Source of the DNA: Solirubrobacter pauli
GTDB lineage: Bacteria > Actinomycetota > Thermoleophilia > Solirubrobacterales > Solirubrobacteraceae
Reading direction: 5' to 3'
NCBI RefSeq assembly: GCF_003633755.1
Contig: NZ_RBIL01000002.1
Location: forward strand, 930,001 to 994,000
DNA length: 64,000 nucleotides
The notes under the pieces were generated by a model. The model worked only from the letters and a program-made list of their open reading frames with translations. It was not told the origin of the DNA and made no database searches. Each line of letters starts with the position of its first letter. The stretch's first letter is position 1. The position numbers were made by a program, and so were the translations under genes. Shown here one piece after another: positions 9,281-17,428 of the stretch.

Positions 9281-10129
9281 TCATGCCGCGACTGGATGCA
9301 GACGAGAGCGCGGGCGCGCGCGGCCGATGTGCGTCACGGTCCCGATTGGCTTCGGTGCCGCCGAGTGGCCGCGGGCCGCACCAGACCGGGCCGGCGGTGC
9401 CGCGCTCACGCGCGTGCCGGGGCGGACGAGGCCGAGCTCGTAGGCCAGCACCACCAGCTGCGCCCGGTCGCGCACGTTGAGCTTGGACAGCACGCGGCTG
9501 ACGTGCGTCTTCGCCGTCGCGCGCGTGACGAACAGCCGCGCGGCGATCTCCTCGTTGCTGAGGCCGTGCGCGACGAGCGTCGTCACCTCGCGCTCGCGGG
9601 CGGTGAGCTCCTCGAGCCCCTCGGGGGTGCCGCACACGACCTCGGGCCGCGCGACGAAGTCGTCGACCAACCGGCGTGCGAGGACCGGATCGAGCATCGC
9701 GTCACCCGCGGCGACGGCGCGGATGGCCGTGATCAGCGTCTCCGGCTCGGTGTCCTTGAGCAGCAGCCCGTCCGCGCCGGCGCGCAGCGCGCCGAAGACG
9801 GCCTCCTCGCTCTCGGAGGTCATGAGCATCACGACGCGCGCGGAGCTGGTGACCTCGTGCTCGAGGATCCGCCGGGTCGTCGCGAACCCGCCTCCGCCGG
9901 GCAGGTCGGCGTCGATCAGCACGACGTCGGGACGCGTGGCGCGGGTCACGGCGACCGCCTCGTCGCTCGACGCCGCCGCGGCGGTGACGACGACGCCGTC
10001 CTGGCGCTCGAGCAGCAGGCGGAAGCCCGCCCTGGCCAATCCCTGGCCCTCGGCGATCACGACCTGCAGCGGAGCGCTGGGCACGGCGAACGCGTCGGTG
10101 AACGGCAGGCTCTGCAGTGTCTGGGGCAT
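9281..10129 (-). CDS. NarL-family response regulator with partly degenerate receiver
   Basis: A 282-residue regulator. The receiver starts VVIAEGQGLARAG: only one residue of the usual acidic pair remains (Glu), the second being Gly. The phosphorylatable Asp (VVLIDADLP) and Lys (LLLKD) are present. The LuxR helix-turn-helix follows (LTAREREVTTLVAHGLSNEEIAARLFV), and then a Pro/Ala/Arg-rich tail of about 50 residues. The ATG at 10129 has a strong ribosome binding site (GAGGAGAC). It is transcribed divergently from the receiver-only protein at 10317, and a 17-base palindrome lies between them. Confidence 0.88.
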   Translation of the reverse strand: MPQTLQSLPFTDAFAVPSAPLQVVIAEGQGLARAGFRLLLERQDGVVVTAAAASSDEAVAVTRATRPDVVLIDADLPGGGGFATTRRILEHEVTSSARVVMLMTSESEEAVFGALRAGADGLLLKDTEPETLITAIRAVAAGDAMLDPVLARRLVDDFVARPEVVCGTPEGLEELTAREREVTTLVAHGLSNEEIAARLFVTRATAKTHVSRVLSKLNVRDRAQLVVLAYELGLVRPGTRVSAAPPARSGAARGHSAAPKPIGTVTHIGRARPRSRLHPVAA

Positions 10130-10214
10130 GTCGTCTCCTCAAGAGAGAGCAGCGGAAGCCAGACTCTCCCTCGCCAAAGGTCGAGCTGCCATGCCGCCGG
10201 ACCCCACTTCCTGT

Positions 10215-10231
10215 TCCGGGGGACCCCCGGA
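10215..10231. promoter_or_regulatory. 17-base perfect palindrome between divergent regulators
   Basis: TCCGGGGGACCCCCGGA is a perfect inverted repeat around a single central A. It lies in the 187-base gap between two divergent response-regulator genes, 84 bases upstream of the 10129 start and 86 upstream of the 10317 start. The midway position suggests a shared operator; a hairpin in a leader is the alternative. Confidence 0.4.
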
Positions 10232-10316
10232 CATGGTCGGGCCAGCCCTACTGTTGGCCGGACAACTCTGGCTGCCCCTACCCCGCACGGCCCGGGACTT
10301 GCGATCATCCCGGGCG

Positions 10317-10682
10317 ATGACCAGCAACGTTCTCGTCGTCGATGACGATCCGGCGTTTCGCGGACTCGCCCGTCGTCTGCTCGTCGTCTTCGGGCTCGGC
10401 TACGCCGGCGAGGCGGATTCGGCCGCCACGGCGCTGGCCGCCGCGGGGTCGCTCCGGCCCGACGCGGTGCTGGTCGACGTCGGGCTGCCGGACGCCAACG
10501 GGATCACGCTGGCCGGCGAGCTGACGGCGCTGCCGTGGCACCCGCGGGTCGTGCTGACCTCCAGCGACGCGGAGGCCGCGTCCGCCGCCGACGTGCGCCG
10601 CAGCGGCGCCGCGGCGTTCGTGCCGAAGGATCAGCTGCCGAACGCCGCGCTCCGCACGCTGCTCGGCGGCTCGTCGCTCTAG
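10317..10682 (+). CDS. stand-alone receiver domain protein (CheY-like)
   Basis: A 121-residue single-domain response regulator: NVLVVDDDPAFRGLARRLL (acidic triad DDD), phosphoacceptor in AVLVDVGLPDANG, and Lys in FVPKDQLP. There is no output domain, so it should act by protein contact or as a phosphate shuttle. The start ATG lies after a weak ribosome binding site. It ends four bases into the stop of the convergent membrane protein gene. Confidence 0.88.
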   Translation: MTSNVLVVDDDPAFRGLARRLLVVFGLGYAGEADSAATALAAAGSLRPDAVLVDVGLPDANGITLAGELTALPWHPRVVLTSSDAEAASAADVRRSGAAAFVPKDQLPNAALRTLLGGSSL

Positions 10683-10966
10683 CCCCGCCGGCGGCTCGCG
10701 CGCTCGCGGGCCTCGTACTCGGCGAAGTCGTGCTCGAACTGCGGCCACCAGGACAGGTCGCCGTCACCGCCGTTTGACGGTGTACGCGGCCGACGGGTCA
10801 GGTTGCCGCCCCCGTCGTCGTCTTCACCGTCCGCGCGGTCGGGCCGCTCGCGGCGCTCACGGCGCGTCTTGATCCAGAGGATCAGGCCCACCACCACCGC
10901 GCCCACGCACAGCATCGCGAACACGATCAGCACGGCGGACATGAGCACGACGATCAGCGGCCACAT
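10679..10966 (-). CDS. small single-pass membrane protein
   Basis: A 95-residue protein. One transmembrane helix fills residues 2-32 (MWPLIVVLMSAVLIVFAMLC, then VGAVVVGLILW), followed by a basic stop-transfer (KTRRERRERPDR). An acidic/Gly linker and a short cytoplasmic tail ending WWPQFEHDFAEYEARERASRRRG complete it. The ATG at 10966 begins directly at the helix. I do not recognise a family. It faces the receiver protein tail to tail. Confidence 0.6.
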   Translation of the reverse strand: MWPLIVVLMSAVLIVFAMLCVGAVVVGLILWIKTRRERRERPDRADGEDDDGGGNLTRRPRTPSNGGDGDLSWWPQFEHDFAEYEARERASRRRG

Positions 10967-11075
10967 CGCCCGATCATCGTCCAGCGGCGCGCCCACCGGT
11001 GTTGGCCTTTGGGCCGATGTTCGCGCGACCTCCGCTCGGGTGCTGGGGCCCCACCCGGCGCGCGACCATCGGGCC

Positions 11076-11522
11076 TTGCCCTTCTGCGCCCAGACGATCA
11101 TCGCGCCCGTCACCCTCGCCGTCGACTCGCTCGGGGCGGCGGCCACCGCGGCCGCGTTCGCCGGGGCGCTCGGCGCCGAGCTCGTGCTCGCCGGCATCAC
11201 GCCGCTCGTCCCGTTCGACATCGAGCACCTGCTCGAGGACCGCCTGCCCCGGCCCCTCGCCGACCAGCACATCCTCGACCGGATGGTCGCCGAGCGCCTG
11301 GAAGAGGTCACGTCCGCCCTCGCCGCGGGCGTGCGTGCCCGGACGCTGCTGCTACGCGGCTCGGTCGGGGCGACGCTCGTCAAGGCCGCCGCCGCGACCG
11401 GCGCCGACCTGATCGTCGTCCCGCTGCGGGACGAGAGCGAGTTCCCGGACCGCTACGTGCTGCACCACAGCGACGTGCCCGTGCTCGTCGTACCCACGCG
11501 GCGGACCGCGTTCGCCGGATAG
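11076..11522 (+). CDS. universal stress protein (UspA-like)
   Basis: About 148 residues, the usual Usp length. It has the first beta strand APVTLAVDS, alternating helices and strands, and the closing strand HHSDVPVLVVPTR in which Usp proteins normally end (DxPVLVVP). The ATP-binding glycine motif (Gx2Gx9GS/T) is not clearly present, so it may be a non-ATP-binding member. TTG at 11076 is chosen to match family length; GTG at 11040 would add 12 residues. It lies 16 bases before the GAF kinase and is probably co-transcribed with it. Confidence 0.65.
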   Translation: MPFCAQTIIAPVTLAVDSLGAAATAAAFAGALGAELVLAGITPLVPFDIEHLLEDRLPRPLADQHILDRMVAERLEEVTSALAAGVRARTLLLRGSVGATLVKAAAATGADLIVVPLRDESEFPDRYVLHHSDVPVLVVPTRRTAFAG

Positions 11523-11538
11523 CGGGTGGGCGGCGACG

Positions 11539-12732
11539 GTGCCCGCTGCGCGGCGCGTCCCCACGCTGGTCCGGCGGCTCGCCGGCGCCGTGCGGCCGCA
11601 GCACCGGTCGGATGAGATCGCCACGCTCAGACGCTCCTTCACCACCATGGAGCGGTCGCTGGAGGCCTCGCGCGACGAGCTCCGGCTGCTCGCCGCCGAG
11701 CAGGCCGCGTTGCGGCGGGTCGCGACGCTCGTCGCCCGCGGCGTGCCCGCGGACGAGCTCTTCGACGCGGTCACCGACGAGGTCTGCGAGCTGCTGGACG
11801 CCGACGAGACGCAGCTGCTGCGCTACGAGCGCGACGGCACCACGCGCGTGGTCGGTCCCGGCGACGACCCCGCCGCCACGGAGGCCCGCCGGATGGCGGC
11901 GCGGGTCCGGCTGGGCGGGCGCCCGGTCCGCAGCGGCTCCCACGCCGACCGCTGCTCGGTGGCCGCGCCGGTCGCGATCGAGGACCGCCTGTGGGGCGCG
12001 ATGGTCGCGACCTGGGCACACGGCGGCACGTCGACCGTCGACGTCGAGGCGCGGATGGCGCAGTTCACCGACCTGGTGGCGACCGCGATCGCCAACGCCG
12101 AGAGCCGCTCCGCGCTCGCCGCCTCACGCGCCCGCGCGGTCGCGACCGCGGACGAGACGCGCCGGCGGATCGAGCGCGACCTGCACGACGGCGCGCAGCA
12201 GCGGCTCACGCACACCGTGATCACGCTCAAGTTCGCGCTCGCTGCGCTGGACGACCACGCGCCGGCCGCGGAGCTCGTGCGCGAGGCGCTCGAGCACGCG
12301 GAGCGCGCGACGAGCGAGCTGCGCGACCTCGCGCACGGCATCCTGCCCGCCGCCCTGCGCAGCGGCGGGTTGGACGCCGGGATCGAGACGCTCGTCGCCC
12401 GGCTGCGCCTGCGCGTGACGGTCGACGTCACGCGCCGGCGCTTCTCGCCGGCGCTCGAGGCGACCGCCTACTTCATCGTCGCGGAGGCGCTGACGAACAC
12501 GGTCAAGTACGCGGACGCGAGCAGCGCTCGGGTGTGGGCGCACGTCCGCGGCGAGGTCCTGCACGTGCGCGTCAGCGACGACGGCGTCGGCGGCGCGCGC
12601 GTCGCGGGCAGCTCCGGCCTCCTGGGGCTTCAGGACCGCGCGGCCGCGCTCGACGGCACGTTGCGGGTCACGAGCCCGCCGGGCGGCGGCACGGTGGTGG
12701 AGGCCACGCTGCCGCGCACCGGGCCGGCGTGA
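11539..12732 (+). CDS. GAF-domain sensor histidine kinase (NarL-system type)
   Basis: A 397-residue cytosolic kinase. Residues about 1-60 are a coiled, HAMP-like helix; 60-190 form a GAF domain (LRRVATLVARGVPADELFDAV through DLVATAIANAE). HisKA_3 contains ETRRRIERDLHDGAQQRL with the phosphoacceptor His, and HATPase_c has an N-box (VAEALTNTVKYA), SDDGVGG and a GTL...GGGTVVEATLP ending. No membrane helix is seen, so the signal is intracellular, possibly redox or small-molecule. It starts with GTG. It is a natural partner for the NarL-type regulators at 8501 and 9281 and for the receiver at 10317. Confidence 0.9.
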   Translation: MPAARRVPTLVRRLAGAVRPQHRSDEIATLRRSFTTMERSLEASRDELRLLAAEQAALRRVATLVARGVPADELFDAVTDEVCELLDADETQLLRYERDGTTRVVGPGDDPAATEARRMAARVRLGGRPVRSGSHADRCSVAAPVAIEDRLWGAMVATWAHGGTSTVDVEARMAQFTDLVATAIANAESRSALAASRARAVATADETRRRIERDLHDGAQQRLTHTVITLKFALAALDDHAPAAELVREALEHAERATSELRDLAHGILPAALRSGGLDAGIETLVARLRLRVTVDVTRRRFSPALEATAYFIVAEALTNTVKYADASSARVWAHVRGEVLHVRVSDDGVGGARVAGSSGLLGLQDRAAALDGTLRVTSPPGGGTVVEATLPRTGPA

Positions 12733-12735
12733 GGC

Positions 12736-13623
12736 TCAGCCGACGGCGAGCAGGTCGGCGCGATGCCCGCTCAGCACCGTGCGCAACGTCGCCGGGGCGT
12801 GCCCGGTCAGGCGCTCGAACGTGGGGTCGACGACGTCGAAGAAGCCGTGGCGGACCGCGCGCCCGAACGCCGTCATGTGGAACGCGATCGGGGCCGGCGT
12901 CCCGATCCCGAGCAGGATCGAGGTCAGCAGCGCGTCGCTGACGGGCACGAGCTTGATCGGGCGGCCCGCGAACCCGTCGTAGAGCTCGACGAGGTCACGC
13001 GCCGACAGCCGTTGCGAGCCGGTGATGTCGTAGGTCTGGCCGTCGTGGTCATCGCCGGTCAGCACGACGGCCGCGGCCTCGGCGCAGTCCACACGCGAGA
13101 TCGGCACGATCCGGCCGGCGCCGTTGTTGGACACCATCTGCCCGTTGTGGATCGCGGTCGCCGCGGGCGGCAGCACCAGCTCGGCGAAGTTGGTGAAGCG
13201 CAGGATGGTCCAGCGCATGCCGCTGCGCATCAGCATCCCCTCCGTCATGCCCTGCTCCCACGCGTGCGGGCCCAGCGGGTTCGCGGCCACGGGGTTGACG
13301 TTGGAGGTGAACACGACGTGCTCGACGCCGGCGGCGGTGGCGGCGTTGATGGCGGCCCGATGCTGGCCGGCGCGGCGCCCGATCGCGTCCGTGCTGATCA
13401 ACAGCATCCGGGTGCCGCCCGCGAACGCGCTCCGCAGCGAACGCCGGTCGTCGAAGTCGCCGTAGCGCACCTCGACGCCTTGCTCGCTCGCGGCGTGCAG
13501 CGCCTCCGGGCGCCGCGTCACGAGGATCAGGGCCTCCGGGGGGACGACGTCCAGCAGCTGCTCGGTGACCAGGCGGCCGAGATGCCCGGCCGCTCCGGTG
13601 ATGATGATCTTCGAGGTCTCCAC
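12736..13623 (-). CDS. NmrA/SDR-type NAD(P)-binding protein
   Basis: A 295-residue atypical short-chain dehydrogenase. It opens with a Rossmann strand and GAAGHLG nucleotide loop (IIITGAAGHLGRLVTEQLL). VRYGDFDDRRSL, LLISTDAIG and VFTSNVNP follow, as in NmrA-like/quinone oxidoreductase (QOR2/YtfG) proteins. These bind NAD(P)H and either reduce quinones or act as redox sensors. The canonical YxxxK is not evident. The GTG start at 13623 is supported by a TACGGT -10 box seven bases upstream, a leaderless arrangement. It converges on the GAF kinase gene. Confidence 0.8.
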   Translation of the reverse strand: METSKIIITGAAGHLGRLVTEQLLDVVPPEALILVTRRPEALHAASEQGVEVRYGDFDDRRSLRSAFAGGTRMLLISTDAIGRRAGQHRAAINAATAAGVEHVVFTSNVNPVAANPLGPHAWEQGMTEGMLMRSGMRWTILRFTNFAELVLPPAATAIHNGQMVSNNGAGRIVPISRVDCAEAAAVVLTGDDHDGQTYDITGSQRLSARDLVELYDGFAGRPIKLVPVSDALLTSILLGIGTPAPIAFHMTAFGRAVRHGFFDVVDPTFERLTGHAPATLRTVLSGHRADLLAVG

Positions 13624-13630
13624 CGGATCG

Positions 13631-13636
13631 ACCGTA
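13631..13636 (-). promoter_or_regulatory. -10 box (TACGGT) of a probable leaderless transcript
   Basis: Reading the minus strand, TACGGT (TAnnnT) ends seven bases before the GTG at 13623. This is the spacing expected when transcription begins at the start codon, and no ribosome binding site is present there. Confidence 0.4.
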
Positions 13637-13731
13637 AGCCGCGTCCGGCGTCGTGACCCGATCCGAAGCGACGGGTGCGACCGTACGAGAGGCCAGCCCG
13701 AGGCGCTCGCCACAGCGCTTTTACTGGGTCG

Positions 13732-14661
13732 ATGCCTTTCGCCAGCAACGGTGCCGCCAAGCTGCATTGGGAGAGCTTCGGGACCGGCCCAGCGGTGCTG
13801 CTGATCGCGGGTCAAGGGATGACGGGGGCCGCCTGGTGGTCCTCGATCCCGATCCTGCAGCGGTCGTTCCGCGTGATCGTGTACGACCACCGCGACACGG
13901 GCCGCAGCAGCCGCTCGACCTTCCCGTACTCGGTCGTGCAGCTCGCGCAGGACGCGGTCGCCGTCCTCGACGCGGCCGAGGAGGATCGCGCGCACGTGTA
14001 CGGCGTCTCGCTCGGCAGCCTGGTCGCGCAGGAGCTCGCCCTGCGCTACCCCGACCGTGTCCGCCGGCTCGTGCTCGGCGCCAGCTCCGCCGGCGGCTTC
14101 GCCGCCTACAAGCCCTCCGCCTCCTCGTTCGCGCAGACGTTCCTCGTCCGCGCCGGCGCCATGGGGGCGGAGGAGGCGCAGTGGGCGGCTGTCCCGTACA
14201 CGTACGCGCGACGGACCCGCCGGTCGCACCCGGAGCGGATCGCCGAGGACATCGAGCACCGCCTGGCTGCGCCGCCCGAGGCGCTCGCCTACCTGCATCA
14301 GGCCGCGGCCGTGGCCGCCCACGACGCGTACGAGCGGTTGAACACGCTCGTCGCGCCGACGCTCGTCGTCCACGGCGAGGAGGACGTCTTCATCCCGCCG
14401 GCCAACGCGGTCGTGCTCGCCGAGCGGATCCCGGGCGCGCAGCTGCGGCTGTGGCCGGACGCCGCGCACATGTACATGATCGACCAGCCCCGCGCCGACG
14501 AGGAGATCACGGACTTCCTCGCGGCCGGCGTGCCGGTCGGCGCGGGTTCGACCGGCCAGCGGGAACCGTCCCCATGGCCAGTCGGCGACCTCGAAGGCCC
14601 TGACGAAGCTGCCGGGCGTGCTCGAGAACCTGACTCCAACAACGGCGGCGGCCGACGATGA
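13732..14661 (+). CDS. alpha/beta hydrolase
   Basis: A 309-residue cytosolic serine hydrolase. It has an oxyanion region (VLLIAGQGMTG), YDHRDTGRS, a nucleophile elbow GVSLGS, an acid in HGEEDVFIPP, and a catalytic His in DAAHMYMIDQP. The pattern is that of 3-oxoadipate enol-lactonase/esterase relatives; the substrate is unknown. The last 45 residues, beyond the fold, are low-complexity and overlap the start of pntAA by 44 bases, so the tail may be dispensable. The start ATG is at 13732. Confidence 0.8.
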   Translation: MPFASNGAAKLHWESFGTGPAVLLIAGQGMTGAAWWSSIPILQRSFRVIVYDHRDTGRSSRSTFPYSVVQLAQDAVAVLDAAEEDRAHVYGVSLGSLVAQELALRYPDRVRRLVLGASSAGGFAAYKPSASSFAQTFLVRAGAMGAEEAQWAAVPYTYARRTRRSHPERIAEDIEHRLAAPPEALAYLHQAAAVAAHDAYERLNTLVAPTLVVHGEEDVFIPPANAVVLAERIPGAQLRLWPDAAHMYMIDQPRADEEITDFLAAGVPVGAGSTGQREPSPWPVGDLEGPDEAAGRAREPDSNNGGGRR

Positions 14662-15748
14662 CCGCCCACGCCAGGCCTGCCTGACGATCGGGATCCCGCG
14701 CGAGACCGCGGACCGTGAACGGCGCGTGGCGCTCGTGCCCGAGGTGGTGCGGCGGCTGCGCACCGCCGGGCACGAGGTCGTCGTCGAGCCGGGTGCGGGG
14801 CTCGCCGCCGGCGTGTCCGACGCCGCGTTCGCGGCGGCCGGGGCCGCGCTCGGCGACCCGTGGGACGCCGACGTCGTCGCGAAGGTCTCACCGCCGCGCG
14901 ACGGCGAGATCGCCCGGCTGCGCCCGGGCACGATCCTCGTCGGGTTCCTGAACCCGCTCGGGGACCCGGACGGGCTGGCCGCGGTCGCGGCGACGGGCGC
15001 CACGGCGCTGGCGATGGAGCGGATCCCGAGGATCTCGCGCGCGCAGTCGATGGACGCGCTGTCGTCGCAGGCCACGATCGCCGGCTACCGCGCCGTCGTG
15101 GTCGCCGCGCTCGAGCTGCCGCGGCTGTTCCCGATGTTCATGACCGCGGCCGGGACGGTGCCGCCGGCGCAGGTGCTCGTGCTCGGCGCGGGCGTGGCCG
15201 GCCTGCAGGCGATCTCGACGGCTCGGCGGCTGGGCGCGGTCGTGACCGCGTTCGACGTGCGCAGCGCGGTCAAGGAGCAGGTGCAGTCGCTCGGCGCGAA
15301 GTTCTTCGAGGTCGCGGGCGTCGGTGACGCCGAGGCCGTCGGCGGCTACGCGCGTGAGCTCACGGCCGCCGAGCAGGAGGCCCAGCGCGCGGCCCTGGCC
15401 GCGCAGATGGCGCGCTCGGACGTGATCATCACCACTGCCCAGGTGCCCGGCCGGCCGGCGCCGACGCTGGTCCCGGCCGACGCCGTGGCGGCGATGAAGC
15501 CGGGCTCGGTGGTCGTCGACCTCGCCGCGGAGACCGGCGGCAACTGCGCCCTCACGCGCCCGGGGGAGACCGTCCTGACCGACAACGGCGTCAAGGTCCT
15601 CGGCCCGCTCAACCTGCCGAGCGAGATGCCCGAGCACGCGTCCTCGCTGTACGCGCGCAACGTCCTGGCCCTGCTGGAGCTGGGCTTCGACTTCGACGAC
15701 GAGGTCATCCGCGGCGCCTGCGTCGTCCGTGACGGGGCGGTGGTCTGA
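14618..15748 (+). CDS. pntAA: NAD(P) transhydrogenase subunit alpha part 1
   Basis: A 376-residue soluble NAD(H)-binding domain (domain I) of proton-translocating transhydrogenase. It couples hydride transfer from NADH to NADP+ with proton import. Family marks are IGIPRETADRERRVALVPEVV at the start, AMERIPRISRAQSMDALSSQ, the Rossmann motif VLVLGAGVAGLQAI, and ending motifs LPSEMPEHASSLYARNV. The only in-frame early start is GTG at 14618, inside the hydrolase tail. pntAA, pntAB and pntB are spaced 3 bases and then -4 bases, so they form one operon in the split three-gene arrangement. Confidence 0.93.
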   Translation: MLENLTPTTAAADDDRPRQACLTIGIPRETADRERRVALVPEVVRRLRTAGHEVVVEPGAGLAAGVSDAAFAAAGAALGDPWDADVVAKVSPPRDGEIARLRPGTILVGFLNPLGDPDGLAAVAATGATALAMERIPRISRAQSMDALSSQATIAGYRAVVVAALELPRLFPMFMTAAGTVPPAQVLVLGAGVAGLQAISTARRLGAVVTAFDVRSAVKEQVQSLGAKFFEVAGVGDAEAVGGYARELTAAEQEAQRAALAAQMARSDVIITTAQVPGRPAPTLVPADAVAAMKPGSVVVDLAAETGGNCALTRPGETVLTDNGVKVLGPLNLPSEMPEHASSLYARNVLALLELGFDFDDEVIRGACVVRDGAVV

Positions 15749-15751
15749 GCC

Positions 15752-16033
15752 GTGGACCTCCTGACCGAGCTGGCCATCCTCGTCCTCGCCGCGTTCGTCG
15801 GCCTCGAGGTGATCTCGAAGGTCCCGAACACGCTGCATACGCCGCTGATGAGCGGCACCAACGCGATCCACGGCATCGTCGTGCTGGGCGGCCTGCTCCT
15901 GATCGGACGCGTCGACGGGGTGCTCGACGACGTGCTGCTGGTGATCGCGATCGCCTTCGGGACGATCAACGTCGTCGGCGGCTTCCTCGTGACCGACCGC
16001 ATGCTCGGCATGTTCAAGGAGAAGGCACGATGA
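15752..16033 (+). CDS. pntAB: NAD(P) transhydrogenase subunit alpha part 2
   Basis: A 93-residue membrane subunit with three hydrophobic helices (LAILVLAAFVGLEVI; GIVVLGGLLLIG; LLVIAIAFGTINVVGGF). It carries the family signature HTPLMSGTNAIHGIVVLG, which contains residues of the proton channel. It ends DRMLGMFK as usual. The start is GTG three bases after pntAA. It assembles with PntB to form the proton path. Confidence 0.93.
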   Translation: MDLLTELAILVLAAFVGLEVISKVPNTLHTPLMSGTNAIHGIVVLGGLLLIGRVDGVLDDVLLVIAIAFGTINVVGGFLVTDRMLGMFKEKAR

Positions 16034-17403
16034 GCCGCGCTGACGTCGTCGCGCTGCTCTACATCGTCGCCTTCTCCCTGCTGATCGTCGGGCTGCGGAT
16101 GCTGCGCGGGCCGCGGACGGCGGTGCGCGGCAACCAGACCGCGGCCGTCGGCATGGCGGTCGCGATCGTCGCGACCCTGCTGCAGCCGGGGATCGGCGAC
16201 TGGTGGTTGATCGCCGTGGGCGTCGCGCTCGGCGTGGCCGTGGGCGTGCCGGCGGCGCGCAGCGTGAAGATGACGGCGATGCCGCAGATGGTGGCGCTGT
16301 TCAACGGCGTCGGCGGCGGTGCGGTCGCGCTGATCGCGGTCGTCGAGTTCCGCGCCGCGGAGGCCGAGCTGCCGCTCGACGTCCTGATCCCGCTGCTGTT
16401 CGCAGCGATCGTCGGCTCGATCTCCTTCTGGGGCTCGAACGTCGCCTTCCTGAAGCTGCAGGAGCGGCTACGGCGCACGATCCGCACGCCGCGGGCGGTC
16501 AACGCCGGGCTGCTGCTGATCGCGCTCGCCCTGGCCGTGGTGATCGCGGCCGGCAGCGAGACGGAGCTGCTGTTCTGGCTGATCCTGGTCTTCGCGGGTG
16601 CGCTCGGCGTGCTGGCGGTCGTGCCGATCGGCGGGGCGGACATGCCGGTGGTGATCTCGACGCTGAACGCCTTCACGGGCTTGAGCGCCGCGGCGGCGGG
16701 CATCGCGCTCGACAACACGGCGTTGATCGTCGCGGGCATGCTGGTGGGCGCGTCGGGCTCGATCCTGACCAAGCAGATGGCGGACGCGATGAACCGCTCG
16801 ATCGCGAACGTGTTCTTCGCCGGTGTCGGGACGGGTTCCGCGGAGACCCTCGGCGCCCCCGGCGGCGGGACCGCCCGCTCGACGACCCCCGCCGATGTGG
16901 CCATCCAGCTCGCGTACGCGCGGCTCGTGGTGGTCGTGCCGGGCTACGGCATGGCGGTCGCGCAGGCCCAGCGCGCGGTCGCCGACGTGGCGGCCGAGCT
17001 CGAGAAGCGCGACGTCGAGGTGCTCTACGGCATCCACCCGGTCGCCGGGCGGATGCCCGGGCACATGAACGTGCTGCTCGCGGAGGCCGACGTGCCCTAC
17101 GACCGGCTGAAGGAGATGGACGACATCAACGGCGAGTTCGGCCGCACCGACGTCACGCTCGTGATCGGCGCCAACGACGTCACCAACCCGGCCGCGCGCA
17201 CGGTGGCCGACTCACCGATCTACGGGATGCCGATCCTCGACGTCGACAAGTCCTCCTCGGTGATCGTCCTCAAGCGCTCGATGTCCTCGGGCTTCGCGGG
17301 CATCGACAACCCGCTCTTCTACGACCCGAAGACCGCGATGCTGTTCGGCGACGCGAAGCACTCGGTCGGCGAGGTGCTGACCGAGCTGCAGGCCCTCGGC
17401 TAG
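16030..17403 (+). CDS. pntB: NAD(P) transhydrogenase subunit beta
   Basis: A 457-residue subunit. The N-terminal half has about eight to nine membrane helices (domain II); the C-terminal half is the NADP(H)-binding domain III with VPGYGMAVAQAQ and VIGANDVTNPAAR. It begins with an ATGA overlap with pntAB. The linker near residues 275-290 is Gly/Thr-rich. Together with the two alpha subunits it makes NADPH from NADH using the proton gradient. Confidence 0.94.
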   Translation: MSRADVVALLYIVAFSLLIVGLRMLRGPRTAVRGNQTAAVGMAVAIVATLLQPGIGDWWLIAVGVALGVAVGVPAARSVKMTAMPQMVALFNGVGGGAVALIAVVEFRAAEAELPLDVLIPLLFAAIVGSISFWGSNVAFLKLQERLRRTIRTPRAVNAGLLLIALALAVVIAAGSETELLFWLILVFAGALGVLAVVPIGGADMPVVISTLNAFTGLSAAAAGIALDNTALIVAGMLVGASGSILTKQMADAMNRSIANVFFAGVGTGSAETLGAPGGGTARSTTPADVAIQLAYARLVVVVPGYGMAVAQAQRAVADVAAELEKRDVEVLYGIHPVAGRMPGHMNVLLAEADVPYDRLKEMDDINGEFGRTDVTLVIGANDVTNPAARTVADSPIYGMPILDVDKSSSVIVLKRSMSSGFAGIDNPLFYDPKTAMLFGDAKHSVGEVLTELQALG

Positions 17404-17428
17404 CGCCGCGAACCGGAAGAATGGGGGC

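Noticed and set aside
12736..15075. Long minus-strand frame extending the NmrA-like gene upstream to 15075
   Set aside because: The Rossmann N-terminus begins at about 13615, and the upstream part is antisense to the hydrolase and pntAA. The GTG at 13623 has a leaderless -10 box.
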